From: Plasmodium brasilianum
Lineage: Eukaryota > Apicomplexa > Aconoidasida > Haemosporida > Plasmodiidae
Assembly (NCBI RefSeq): GCF_023973825.1
Contig: NC_090127.1
Span: 773,501 to 837,500, forward strand
Length of the DNA stretch: 64,000 nucleotides
Direction of reading: 5' to 3'
Part shown: piece after piece, positions 37,668-53,534 of the stretch
Numbering within the stretch: the first letter of the stretch is position 1
Layout of the letters: every line of letters begins with the position of its first letter
The notes under the pieces: generated by a model
What the model saw: only the letters and a program-made list of their open reading frames with translations
What the model was told of the DNA's origin: nothing
Database searches by the model: none
Translations under genes and position numbers: made by a program

Positions 37668-38092
37668 ATGTACAAATGTCCGTATAGCATTATGTTTTTG
37701 AAAAACTTTATGTTATTCTTCCCCCCGTTAAAGGGACGTCCCCGCATAAAAAGGAATAAAGGTCCACTTATTAATTGTAAATTTTTTGTATCGATGTGCT
37801 TGTATTTGTATATATATGTATGTATATTTATATGTGTACACACACTCCTATATGTAATTTATATTCCCTACTTAATATGCTGCACACTTTTTTTATATAC
37901 GATGGAAATTTTCTTTATCTCAAAAATGTATTACAACATTTTTGCACCCTTTCTGGTATTTCATTTTATAAATTATTTTTTATATGTACGTTTCTTCCTC
38001 CTTGTATCTTAATAAATACAGTTGTGAAATTGTCCAGAACAGAGGAAGTTAATCGAAATAAAATAGGAAATCCTTTTATATATTTACACTAG
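37668..38092 (+). CDS. Small basic two-exon protein, 59 aa
   Basis: Exon 1 is 37668-37776 and exon 2 is 38022-38092. The T|GTAAAT donor and ATACAG|TT acceptor agree in phase (1). The product begins MYKCPYSIMFLKNFML, has a hydrophobic Phe/Pro centre, then a basic motif (LKGRPRIKRNKGPLI). It ends FVKLSRTEEVNRNKIGNPF followed by IYLH. GC content over exon 1 is clearly above the flanks, which supports coding. The size, basicity and hydrophobic leader suggest a mitochondrial or apicoplast protein such as a small ribosomal subunit, but that is inference. A start at the second Met (codon 9) is possible. Confidence 0.5.
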
Positions 38093-38284
38093 TTTATTAA
38101 TTTATTTAGCTTCTAACATATTCGACAGGGGGTTTTCATTCTAAAAAGTCTTGTGCACACTTACACCTATTTTTTTTTTTTTTTTTTTTCTAATTTATTT
38201 GTGAAATTAAAAAAAAAATAAAAATATATTTTTTAAAAAAACTGTTCGGATAAGCAAACTATTTCCTGTAACGTGAATATAAAA

Positions 38285-38318
<34 letters not shown>

Positions 38319-38655
38319 TGGAAAAAATTAACCAAAAAGAAATGTTCACTTTTTAAAAATGTTTTTTCAATTTTCTATAGATATATAGAAATATACACAC
38401 ACCATGAGGTTAAGAGGTCTTGTCCTAAAATTTTATTCCCACTTTTTACCCTTTACATAAAGTAGGTACTACGTAATTGTGCACATGTATGTCTTTGGAT
38501 GCATATATATACATATTTATATATTTACTTTCATAGGTATGGGTATATTTTTTCTTTCTTTTTTTCACCCTAAGCAAAACTACTCATACGCTCAATAAAC
38601 CTCTACGCACAGTAAATCTCTATTCACAATTTAGAATTAAAAAGGTAACCAATAA
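38093..38655. other. Intergenic, 5' flank of SAS6-like
   Basis: No gene is seen, although an additional 5' exon of SAS6-like could lie here (for example the ATG at 38404). Poly(T) occurs at 38170-38190 and poly(A)/(TA)n at 38281-38320. Confidence 0.4.
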
Positions 38656-40541
38656 AATGAATAAGATGAACAAAAATGAAGTGAATAATTTTTTGTGCCA
38701 ATTTGATTTCTCCTCCCTGGAAGAATTAGACCCTTCTTTAGGTTGGTTTAAAGAAAGAAAAACAAAAACAAAAAAGTAAATAGAACTAAGGAGAAAACAA
38801 AAAAGTAAATAGAACTAAGGAGAAAACAAAAAAGTAAATAGAACTAAGGAGAAAACAAAAAAGAAGTCCAAAATATTCATCGTCAACAAAACATTATAAT
38901 CACAAATGTAGATGCAAAAGTTACATTAATAAGCGTTTAAAATCATATGCGCATTTATATGTTACATCCTTAAGTCATTGAATGTATGTGCACGCAAATT
39001 AACATTGTTAGCTGGAGGTTACAACGTGTGCTACATCAAGGAAGTACCATTCGAAATAAGAGTAGAAGAATCTGAAGGAAGACCTAGAGAAATAGGTTCT
39101 TTAGAAATTATAACTGTAAAAATTTTGGTTTTGGTAAGGTAAAAAAAAATGTTTTACATACAAATTACTAATATTTCGAGTTAGAAATTCCTTCATTTAT
39201 TCTCTCACAGGATTATAGTAATATCATAATGCGTACGTGTATGTATATGCTGCACATAAACAATATAAACAATAACAGAGATAATAAAGGAGATATAAAG
39301 GGCCTTTTGAGCATTACACTATCTTAAGTGAAAACAAAATTTGAAAAAGTTTTCTACAATTCTTTTCGCAGGGGGAGGAATTAAACGCAAATCGTGTCAA
39401 GATAGAGCTAACAAGCGAAACAGATTTATTTTTTCATTTTACGCAAACGTACAAAAAAGGATATACATTAAATATATACACATATATGTACACACATATG
39501 TATATTCATATGTATACTTATGCATTTTTATTTATCTCTTAAAATAATGGCAACATTTATATGCCCATTTGCCTGTTCCTCTTCTTTTCTTACCCCATTG
39601 TATTTCCTTACTTCAATTTTTCCCCCTCAGAGTTGATGAAAACACTTTTGAAACAATGCAAGATAACCAAAAGCTTATGATAAACTTTTCCGAATATTTA
39701 GAAGTCTTAATAAAAATGTGTAATTCATGCATAAGGGAGCCACAAAGGTACATAAAAGAGTGACAACCATTAATTAGATTTTTTTTTTTTTTCCCTCCCC
39801 CATTAGAGCCCGTAAATATATACCTTTTTCGTACCTTTTTGAGCTTTTTTTTTTCTATGTTAAACCAATATATTTTAGCATATTTTGACATGCATGCGAT
39901 TTTTATTCTTACCCCCTCCTTACAATTTAGCTTTTTGGCTGTATTTACTATAAAAAAAGATAGCGTGGCTCAACTAGACTTCATAAAGGTAAAAATGGGG
40001 AAAAAAATGAGAGCAATGAATTTGGCCATTATATTTCATTTTCTTATTTTTCCTTTTTTTTTTTTTTTTTTTTTTGTTTGTTTTTTTTCCTTTTTCCTCA
40101 TTAGAATATGGAATACAAGTTTATCGAATTGCTCAACTGCGAGTTTACTCAATCATCAGAAGAAATTGTAAAACAGCACATTGCCTTTAGGTACAATGTC
40201 ATTAAATCGAAAAATACTATTATGCACAGAAGACTTCAAGTAATACCAAAAAGATAAAGCAAGAAAAAATAAAATAATATAATATAACTAAACTGAACTG
40301 CGTTGAACTACATTGAACTGCCTGTACGTGAACAGAAAATAACGGAGAATATTACATTTACTATATATATTACATTATACGCTTTATTTTTCATCTAATT
40401 TTATCCTATGTGTTTTCATCTGTTTTGTAAACTGTGCAGGATGTGAACATATTAATAAAGTCCAAAAACCCTTCTCTCTTAATGCAACTTCAAAAAACAG
40501 CTCTAAGGCAGCTGGACCTTATGAAAAATAGGAAGAGTTAA
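38656..40541 (+). CDS. SAS6L: SAS6-like protein (SAS6L), apical-complex/centriole cartwheel N-domain protein
   Basis: Exons are about 38656-38741, 39012-39133, 39372-39448, 39631-39747, 39931-39988, 40105-40239 and 40440-40541. From 38702 on, all phases agree and give 216 aa. The product follows the SAS-6 N-terminal globular domain: PFEIRVEES, KIELTSETDLFFHFTQTVDE (matching the L-T-S-E-x-D-L-F-F core), then INFSEYLEVLIKMCNSC, FLAVF, and EYKFIELLNCEF ... VKQHIAFR. There is no long coiled-coil tail. That fits SAS6-like rather than true SAS-6; the Toxoplasma and Plasmodium SAS6L proteins localise to the apical end. The 5' end is unresolved: the ATG at 38656 meets an in-frame TGA at 38704, while the conserved frame (FDFSSLEELDPSL) is open only from 38684 with no ATG. 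A one-base homopolymer error (A5 or T6 at 38671-38694) or a missed 5' exon would explain it. Confidence 0.82.
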
Positions 40542-40624
40542 TAAGTGCTTGTACAACGGGAGGTGAGTGTGTGAGAAATATAGTTTCTATGGCGTGCCCT
40601 CTAACTTATATACTCATATATATT

Positions 40625-40661
<37 letters not shown>

Positions 40662-41140
40662 ATATGTATATATATATGTATATGTATATATGTAAGCGTA
40701 TATATACAACTGTTCATCCTTCGCCATTTAGAAGGTGCCATCATAACCTAAAACTAAAAATGTTATGAAGCGCTGCCAAAAAAAAAAATCCTACCATTAT
40801 GTATTTTAAAAGATCCGAAAGGATGATAATTAAATTTGGTATTATTCTGTAAATACAACCGTTTGTCTTTCTTTTTTTTTTTTTTTTTTTTCTTTTTTTT
40901 CCTTCCTTTCTTCCTTCTATTTTTCCCTTTTATCCCATTCTTACTATATTTTCAGCTTTGCCCCTAAGTTCACTTTTTAAACTCTTTTGGGTATCATCGC
41001 ACGAATTTTTATGACATATTTAAAACAAACACCAAAGGGTATATTTTACAAAAACAAAATGATAATACAAAAATTTAATACGAAATTTTAATGCAAAATT
41101 ATAAGCAAACAAATAAGCAGCTTCGTTTAATTCTCAAAAA
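40542..41140. other. 3' flank of SAS6-like
   Basis: No gene is seen. A (TA)n run lies at 40617-40695 and poly(T) at 40873-40890. Confidence 0.5.
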
Positions 41141-42187
41141 ATGGGCATAACGACCATCATAGGAGCAAAGGGGAATGGTGTTTTATTCGTATGTGTCATC
41201 CCACAGAATTTTTTAATTATTAAATATAATATTACCTGAATAATATTATATATACAAATTTCCACACCTGTTTAATATGCATTTACATACATTTTGTGCA
41301 TGTATATTTTTTATATCCCTCAAAAGGAAACCATGTTAACTATTAGCTGTTATTGTTTTTATTTTTTCTAAAACATAATATTATACATATTTCTTTGAAT
41401 ATATGGAAAAAAAAAAAAATCTTTCATTGAAGAATTATTTATTCCTGTAAAAAACTTAGCAAAAAAAAAAAAAAAAAAAATAAAAAGAAAAAGAAAAAGA
41501 GATTTACTATTATATGCCATATAGCAGTGGACCTATAACAGTTCACTTAAATTTATTCTCCATCTTTACAAACATTTTTATAGTTCTATATAAAATTTGC
41601 ATTGACTAAAATTTTGTACTTTCGCCTTTGCCTTCTCTTTTGTTATTGTTATTCTTTTTCCGTCCCCACTTTTAGCTGTCAATTTGTTCTACAACAACTC
41701 CCATAACAGTCCATTTATCAAACGAGAGCAATTTTTTTTTTATATATGTTCGAACGTATGTATGTATGTATGTATGTATGTATGTATGTATGTATGTATG
41801 TATGTATGTATGTATGTATGTATGTATGTATGTATGTATGTATGTATGTATGTATGTATGTATGTATGTATGTATGTATGTATGTATGTATGTATGTATG
41901 TATGGATGTATGTATGTATGGATGTATGGATGTATGTATGTATGTATGTATGGATGTATGGTATGTATGTATGTATGTATGTATGTATGTATGTATGTAT
42001 GTATGTATGTATGTATGTATGTATGTATGTATGTATGTATGTATGTATGTATGTATGTGTATAAACTAATAAGCACTTACAAAGTGAAGTGACACAAGAA
42101 AGAAAAACATAATAGTTATATTGAGTTACAAATTAGGAGCAAAATTTTCAACAAAAATACACAGTGTGATACTCTTAAGCGCATAAG

Positions 42188-42230
<43 letters not shown>

Positions 42231-42450
42231 TTATGCAAACATCCATGCATAAACATACATATAAGGACAATTGAATTGCATAAATTTTTATTAGAAAAAA
42301 ATAAAATAAAAAATCATTGAAATGGAAAAAGAAAAAACACACAGCTAACATTGACGTATGGACATATATTTTTGTTTTTAAAAATGTAGGAATAGAAAGT
42401 ACAAATTTTCATAAATTTTTGATGAATATGTTTTTTTACAAATGGGAAGC
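41141..42450 (+). CDS. Possible small spliced gene interrupted by a TATG repeat (strand uncertain)
   Basis: A plus-strand exon from ATG at 41141 reads MGITTIIGAKGNGVLF with a GTATGT donor. Further coding-like pieces are LSICSTTTPITVHLSNESN after a CTTTTAG acceptor at 41674, SKIFNKNTQCDTLKRIR near 42135-42190, and STNFHKFLMNMFFYKWEAIN near 42403-42465. The first three join in phase; the last does not. The minus strand of the same pieces is also open (for example DKWTVMGVVVEQIDS with a stop at 41672), so direction and exon set are unsettled. Something expressed here is plausible, but no function can be given. Confidence 0.22.
41757..42058. repeat. (TATG)n tetranucleotide array, about 300 bp
   Basis: This is an almost pure tetranucleotide array with a few G substitutions and one phase slip around 41903-41962. 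All frames are open on both strands (CMYV or IHTY repeats), which is a repeat artefact. It would fall inside an intron of the possible gene above. Confidence 0.95.
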
Positions 42451-42465
42451 TATCAATTGAAATAA

Positions 42466-43376
42466 TTGTTTATGTTCTTAAAATTTTATAATCAAATTTC
42501 AGTCTATACATAATAATGACATATATTTTAAAAAAATTCCTTTTGGCATAGAGCTACAAGTATATATATCTTTGAACTCCGGCTAGCAACAAATAGTAGG
42601 AAACGCATAAAATAAAATACAACAAAAAAAAGTTTTGCGCATACGTGTACATATATGAGCATACAATTTTTTGTTTACATATATGTTGTGCATATAAAAA
42701 CCCACCTATATTAATTCTAAGCGACATTGAAAAAATGAGCAACTATGCATATATAAATACTTAAATATATATGTATATATATATATGTTTGGATGTAAAT
42801 TATTTTATTAAGTCCACCTTCCTCAAAAATAAAAAAGGAAAATACTCATAGTATTACTATTAAATCATCAAACTATATATACGTATAAGGATTATTTTTT
42901 AAAACATTTTGCATATTAAAAATTAGGGTCAATTGTGATGTGAAAATTTTTAAAAATCACAAGGGATGACAGAAAAATAAACACAAAGTCATTAAAATAG
43001 ATGAATAAACAAGTCAATTTAACGCTTGATGCTCTTTTACCAAATTATAGGGAACTTCCTTATTTTTTCCACAAAAATAAGCCTGTAATACCCTTTTATA
43101 TTTTCTTACATTCTAATTTTTTTGTTTTGCTTTATATGTTTCTTTTTTTTTTTGCGTTATGATTCAAACATTTCTTTTTTTTTTTTACGTTATGCTTAAT
43201 GTGTTTCTTTTTTTTTTTTGAGATATGCTTCATACATTTCTTATTTTTTTTAGCGTATTATCTTATATGTTTTTTTTTTTTTTTTGCGTTTTACCATATA
43301 TGTTTTTTTTTTCGCGTATATATTCAAACACGCATATACCATATATATATGCTCACAGTATATACATATATGTACA

Positions 43377-43415
<39 letters not shown>

Positions 43416-43738
43416 TTGAGCGTTTGAATATATACTGACTGAACGAGTGAAACAATACCATCGTTTACCTGAAAAAAATATGTGCCACAAAAAGATACGC
43501 TCCTACATATATAAGTAGTAAATCCGAAAAAAGAAAAAAAAAAAAAATCGATAATTTAGAATTATGAGCAAACGGACTTGATAAAAAATAGGATATAGTA
43601 GAGAAGAAATATAAAAAAAGAACAGGAGATAAATATAAAAATAACTTATGTAATTATGGGTAATAAGGGTATAATTCCAAATACTTAAAATATATTTAAA
43701 ATATATTTAATAATCGTAATAAACCTAATGTAGCAAAT
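42466..43738. other. Intergenic, 5' flank of PRP40
   Basis: No firm gene. The minus strand holds a conceivable start exon (MSLRINI, near 42706-42728), but I could not complete it convincingly. Phe-rich poly(T) blocks separated by gcgtt/gagatatg occur at about 43140-43315, and (TA)n at 43381-43412. The PRP40 promoter should lie here. Confidence 0.4.
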
Positions 43739-46573
43739 ATGTCGAGTGCTACTAATAAGTCTAATTCTTCCAATTTGCCAAATTTACCCGGTTTGTCAAA
43801 TTTACCGGTTTTGCCTAATTTACCAAACGTACCAGTTATCCCTAATGCGTCAGGTATTCCTAACGCCCCAGGTATTCCTAATGCGCCAGTTATTCCTAAC
43901 GCCCCAGGTATTCCTAATGCGCCAGTTATTCCTAATGCGCCAGGTATTCCTAACGTACCAGGTATTCCTAACGTACCAGGTGTTCCTAACGTACCAGGTA
44001 TTCCTAACATGCCAAATATACCAAATATGCTTAATATTCCCAACATGCCAAGCATACCCAATATACCAAGCATTCCCAACATACCTAATATTCCTAACGC
44101 ACCTACCATGTCTACCCCCACCAACCATAATATGACAAATCAGACAATGAATAACTCCCATTTTATGAATAACAACTCGATGAATCAAGTTTCTATGCCA
44201 TATATATCTGGTTTGATGACAAATATGAACACACCTGATTATTATGCTAAGAACTTAATGCATATGAATTCTGGATATGATAATTACAATTCATTAATAT
44301 ATGGACAAGCAAATAATAATATGAATGTACCATTACCACCAAACAGTTTAGACAATTTTAATGATATGACAATGCATATGAACAACCCTAATATTATGAA
44401 AATGTACAATAAAGATTTTATGGGAAATAATTCTCATAAAATTATGAACAACCACTTAATGAATTTACGTAACAATGTGAATATAAATTACATGAATAAT
44501 TATAATATAGAAAATCATGGATGGTGTGAAATGATTGCTAAAAATGGTAGGAAATATTATTACAATTCTATAACGAAAAGCTCAAAATGGGAAAAACCAG
44601 ACGAACTAAAAACTAAGGTAGAACTAAAAATTTCACAGCAAACAAAGTGGAAAGAATATTCTTGTAGTGATGGCAGGAAATACTGGCATCATGAAGAAAC
44701 AAATGTTAGTGTGTGGGATGAGCCAGAAGAAATTAAAAAAATTAAATTAGAATGTGCTGCAGAGGAAGAAGAAGAGAACGGAAAAGGTGATGCAGCAAAT
44801 CGAGCTCCAACAGGTAGTCAAATGGGTAGTCTGTCCGGTAGTCTGACAAATGCTTTGTCGGGTGATCTAACGAATGGTCTTCTGAGCGGTCCAACAAATG
44901 GTCTAACAAATGATCTGCAAAATAGGGGTAATAATCTCACATCAGAGAATCCGTTAATTAATGGAAATTCCGAATTCAACAGAATGAACAAACAATGTAG
45001 CATCGTTAACAACGCAGTGGATCATCTTAAAGAGGGAGGGTCAAGCATAGAAATAAATAGAAATACATTCCTGAATAGTAATGATATTGATGAAACGAAT
45101 AAAAACAAAATAAATAATAAAAGGAATAATAGTATGATATGGGAAAAATTTGAAAATAAAAATGACGCAAGGGAACATTTAAAAATTCTGTTCGAGGAAA
45201 AAAATATAAATCCAAAATTGACATGGGAAAATGCGTTAAAAATTTTGGAAAGCGATAATAGATGGTTAAGTTTAGTTATATTAACCAAGGGAGAAAAAAG
45301 GCAAATGTTTTCTGAATATGTCAGTCATGCTGTTAAAAGGGCTAACGAAAATGAAAGAAGAAAACGACAAAAATCAAGGGAATTAATTTTTCAAACACTA
45401 TTATGTTGGGATAAATTAAATGAACAAACAACATATGTAGAATTTGCTAGGGAATTCTATAATGAAGAATGGTTTGATTGGATTACAGAAAAAGAAAGAG
45501 ATGAAATATTTCAAGATTTTTTAGATGATTATAAACATAAATTTAAAGAAACTCGAAGGAAAAAAAGAAAAAAAACATCAGAAAATTTAAAAGAAAAATT
45601 TCAAGAATACGCAAATAAAAATAATCCCCTAAAATGGAAGGACGTTAAACTTTATTTTAAGGATGATGAAGATTTTAATTCTTTACATAAAATTGATGCT
45701 TTAGCATCTTGGGAAAGTTTTTATGAAAAATATCATAATGAAGAAAAGATGGAACTTAAAAAAAAGGTTTTCCGAATTTTACGTAAAAAAAGAGATGCTT
45801 TTATTGAATTATTAAATGAATATTATGAAAAAAACGTCTTAAATATGAAAACGCAATGGATTTATTTTGTCTCTAAAATTTATAAAGATGAGCGTTATAC
45901 AGATTTATTAGGACAACAAGGATCTTCACCAAGAGTATTATTTGAAGAATTTATTGACACCCTACAGGAACAATATTTGAGACATAAATCGTATATAAAA
46001 AGTGCATATAAAGAAATGGCTTGTACAGTAGATGAAAATACAACTTTTGAAGAATTTTTACAATTTTTTACAAATGTACAAAACAAATATAAAATTACAC
46101 ACACAAATATGAATTTTATATATCTTTCTCTACAAAAAAAAATAAAAGAAAAAAAAAATAAAGAGTTAAAAAATATTAACAAAGTAGCTAAATTTTTAAC
46201 CAAATTTCCTGAACTTAAAATACACATGCCATACAATAAAGTAATTAGTATCATAAAAACATCGAGAAAATGGGGTGTGGTTTGTGATTTATGTCCCAAA
46301 GAAGAGCAAAAAGTAGCTGCTTATAATATATGGAAATCGTTTGCAAATTCAAAAAAAAATGGCATGTCCACTGATTCATTAAATTCAAATTCAAATAAAA
46401 ATTTTAAAAATACAAGAAGAAAAGGATCTATAAGATCAAGTGAAGAGGAATATGAAGAAGAATATGAAAACAAAGCAAATTTAAAATACAGGAAATATTC
46501 CAGAGAAGATTCTGACTCAAGTGCACAAACAATCGAATCCTTGCGAACTATTGATCATAATACGTCCAACTAG
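43739..46573 (+). CDS. PRP40: Pre-mRNA-processing factor 40 (WW and FF domains)
   Basis: PRP40 is a U1 snRNP-associated splicing factor that bridges the 5' splice site and the branch-point complex. It is a single exon of 944 aa. Residues about 15-125 are a degenerate array of x-P-N-x-P-G/V/N-I heptads (NAPGIPN, NVPGIPN, NMPSIPN). A Met/Asn-rich linker follows. Two WW domains lie at about 260-290 (GWCEMIAKNGRKYYYNSITK ... KWEKP) and 304-334 (KWKEYSCSDGRKYWHHEE ... VWDEP). A Gly/Leu/Thr/Asn repeat (SLSGSLTNALSGDLTN) separates them from four or more FF domains between about 470 and 855, for example REHLKILFEEKNINPKLTW and ELIFQTLLCWDKLNEQTTY. The tail is Ser/Glu-rich and ends DHNTSN. The WW-WW-FF order is diagnostic. 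Confidence 0.92.
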   Translation: MSSATNKSNSSNLPNLPGLSNLPVLPNLPNVPVIPNASGIPNAPGIPNAPVIPNAPGIPNAPVIPNAPGIPNVPGIPNVPGVPNVPGIPNMPNIPNMLNIPNMPSIPNIPSIPNIPNIPNAPTMSTPTNHNMTNQTMNNSHFMNNNSMNQVSMPYISGLMTNMNTPDYYAKNLMHMNSGYDNYNSLIYGQANNNMNVPLPPNSLDNFNDMTMHMNNPNIMKMYNKDFMGNNSHKIMNNHLMNLRNNVNINYMNNYNIENHGWCEMIAKNGRKYYYNSITKSSKWEKPDELKTKVELKISQQTKWKEYSCSDGRKYWHHEETNVSVWDEPEEIKKIKLECAAEEEEENGKGDAANRAPTGSQMGSLSGSLTNALSGDLTNGLLSGPTNGLTNDLQNRGNNLTSENPLINGNSEFNRMNKQCSIVNNAVDHLKEGGSSIEINRNTFLNSNDIDETNKNKINNKRNNSMIWEKFENKNDAREHLKILFEEKNINPKLTWENALKILESDNRWLSLVILTKGEKRQMFSEYVSHAVKRANENERRKRQKSRELIFQTLLCWDKLNEQTTYVEFAREFYNEEWFDWITEKERDEIFQDFLDDYKHKFKETRRKKRKKTSENLKEKFQEYANKNNPLKWKDVKLYFKDDEDFNSLHKIDALASWESFYEKYHNEEKMELKKKVFRILRKKRDAFIELLNEYYEKNVLNMKTQWIYFVSKIYKDERYTDLLGQQGSSPRVLFEEFIDTLQEQYLRHKSYIKSAYKEMACTVDENTTFEEFLQFFTNVQNKYKITHTNMNFIYLSLQKKIKEKKNKELKNINKVAKFLTKFPELKIHMPYNKVISIIKTSRKWGVVCDLCPKEEQKVAAYNIWKSFANSKKNGMSTDSLNSNSNKNFKNTRRKGSIRSSEEEYEEEYENKANLKYRKYSREDSDSSAQTIESLRTIDHNTSN

Positions 46574-46660
46574 CCATATATATATATATTAATAAAAAGT
46601 ATTTTATGTAAATAGCCCTTTTTTTTTTTTTTTTTTACCAGAACAGGCAATATATTTTAA

Positions 46661-46694
<34 letters not shown>

Positions 46695-46731
46695 CACACA
46701 CAGATGTACATGTATGTATGAATATTAAAAT

Positions 46732-46785
<54 letters not shown>

Positions 46786-48919
46786 GCATAAATGTCTATG
46801 TTTACGTAAAACAATTCAAATCGTAAAATGAGAAACATCAAGTGATACCATATACGATACCCAAGTAATGCAAACGCAAACATACACATTATACTATGTT
46901 TTATATGCTTATGAATTACATTTGTAGCATGGACAGACGAAGGATCAATTTCCTGTTAACATTTTATGTTTTCTTTTCCACAATTTAAGGGTAGAAATAC
47001 ATACATATATACATTGTTTATGTATATATAATTAACTATTTATCTGTTTTTCATTCATTTCCACAATACGAATGAAGTTACTTGATATGCTATTATATAC
47101 GTAGTTATTTAGTATCTATATTTAATCGCTGCCTCTTAAAAAATAATGGCTAATGTTTTAATATTACGACTTAGCTTGCTGACGTGAACACATTATTTGA
47201 TTGCGCATACATATTTGAAATTTAGTTACTAATCCCATTTTTGAAGATTTATATATAAATGTATATTCATATAATGTATAATTCGTAATACATGGTACTT
47301 CTGTAATAATCCACAGTAGTAACCCGTGATTTAAAAATATATATAATTAACTTTTACCTTTTAATATATGTGAAAACAATGAACATTTGTGTTATTTTAT
47401 CATTTATTATTAAAATATAATTAAAGATTAATTTCGTTTAGGTTTTTCCTTTCTACTTCTTTTATGTTATGTCATAAGAGAAACTTCAAAATGAATAATA
47501 TTATATATATAAATATATATTTTTTTACCATTACGTATATATATACTAATATTTTACGCTTTTATCATTATTATAATTTTTTTGTTTTTTTTTTCTTTTT
47601 TAACATACAAATATGAATAACGGTACGCAACTTATAAATTCAGTACTTTTTTTTTTTTTTTTATTTATACGTATTTTTTCACAAACATGAAGTTTTTATC
47701 CTTGTATAAATTTTTGATATATTTTACATAATTTTTTATTTTTTTTTTATTTCCTTTTTAATAATATTAAGATGTAAATAAGTATATGGGTTTCATTAAT
47801 GTAGATAAAATCAAATTATGAAAATGTTCCGCATATTATTAGTATCCAGAAGTTTTTTAAAATATAAGAACGTTCTTTTTTGTTCATTTTTTTTAATTTT
47901 AAACGCGTAAACGTTAAAATGTATTCCTGCTGTATATATATGTGTGATGAATGTTTGTTTGTATGCCTTTCCCACTTTTTTAAACTTCTTTAATGATGCA
48001 TTTATTTTATGTTTATTATTACTTAGTTAATTCATTGTATATACATACATACATACGCCCATACACATTATTTGAAAATTTTAAAGCAATATTTTATTAA
48101 AAAGTTGAAGTTCAGAATTTTAAGTACTGAAAGACGTATTACCAAAAGAAATTTATCACTTTTTTATTTTTTTTTTATGGTAATTTAATTTTTTAATTAT
48201 GTTTACAATTATATATAAATTATGTTTTTTTATATTTTACAATTTTTTTTTTTCATTTTGGTCTAATATTATAAATTTTTATAAATTTGCTTTTTAATAT
48301 ATTATTAATTTGATTATTATTTGTCCGAAAAAGCGTAATAATAATACATTCATAATATATACATTATACTATAATTTTTACAATTTTTTCCTATTTTTTT
48401 CTAAAAAATACGAGAAATATAAAACAAATTTGATATTTTACGTATATGAGCTAATCATCATTTTGTTTAAAAGGAAATATTCGGATCTACTGAATAAATT
48501 AAAATATACAGAGTTGAATATATATATGTGTATGCATATATATATGTGTATGAATATATGTATGTGTATGAATATATGTATGTGTTTTTGTATGCATATA
48601 TATATGTGTATATTAGTATGTGTATATGTGTATGCATATATGTGTATGCATATATGTGTATGCATATATGTGTATGCATATATGTGTATGCATATATGTG
48701 TATGTATTTATATATATATACTCATATGTATACTTTTATATATAATCTCTGAAAGCAAATTTACAGTAACTTATGAATATTTGTTCTACACATTATTTTA
48801 AATAATATATTAATTTTATTTTTACACATATCCTATACGTCCATTAATATAATGTAACAATTCTTATCAAAAAAGATATGCATAAAATATTTTTTTTTAA
48901 TGTAAATATTACACATATT

Positions 48920-48954
<35 letters not shown>

Positions 48955-49338
48955 ATATAATATATATAATACATACATGTACATATACAATTATGGCGTA
49001 CAAAGCACATTTGCTTGTTTTGAAGGAATGATATATGCACGATGTACTTTTCCATCAAATTATTATTAATTTTATAATATAATATACTTTTTTGTAAATT
49101 TTGTGTGTTTTTATAAATAAAAAAATCCACAGTATACATATTTTTTTATACATTTAATTATAGTTGAATATTTTTAAATGTAAATACTAGAAAATAATAT
49201 TTATATATTATATATATATAATATATATGTATATATATAATATATATGTATATATATAATATATATATATATACACCACTATCCTTTTTGTGATAAAAAA
49301 TTACCGTCCTAATTATTAAGATCATGAGTTAATATAAA
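46574..49338. other. Long, very AT-rich intergenic region with microsatellites
   Basis: No gene was found in 2.8 kb. It contains poly(T) and poly(A) blocks (46619-46636, 46667-46694), (TA)n at 46737-46780, a 14-bp tatatgtgtatgca array at about 48525-48710, and several TA/ATATATGT blocks at 48919-49275. The 47.3-48.5 kb part is close to pure A/T, but not at the over 97% level I associate with Plasmodium centromere cores. The 163-aa frame at 48310-48801 is largely repeat. Confidence 0.6.
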
Positions 49339-53439
<4,101 letters not shown>

Positions 53440-53499
53440 TCAAAAAATTAGTAATTATGAATATTTAATGGGTGTGCGCTATTTTGCATATATATATAT

Positions 53500-53534
<35 letters not shown>

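Noticed and set aside
41672..42076. Long open frames on both strands reading CMYV or IHTY
   Set aside because: A pure tetranucleotide array is open in every frame. The non-repeat ends are treated separately.
43696..44188. Minus-strand Gly/Leu/Ile-repeat frames opposite PRP40
   Set aside because: Antisense shadow of the Pro/Asn heptads in a well-supported PRP40 frame.
47300..48500. Centromere
   Set aside because: The tract is AT-rich, but GC-containing words recur every few tens of bases and there is no long imperfect A/T-only repeat core.
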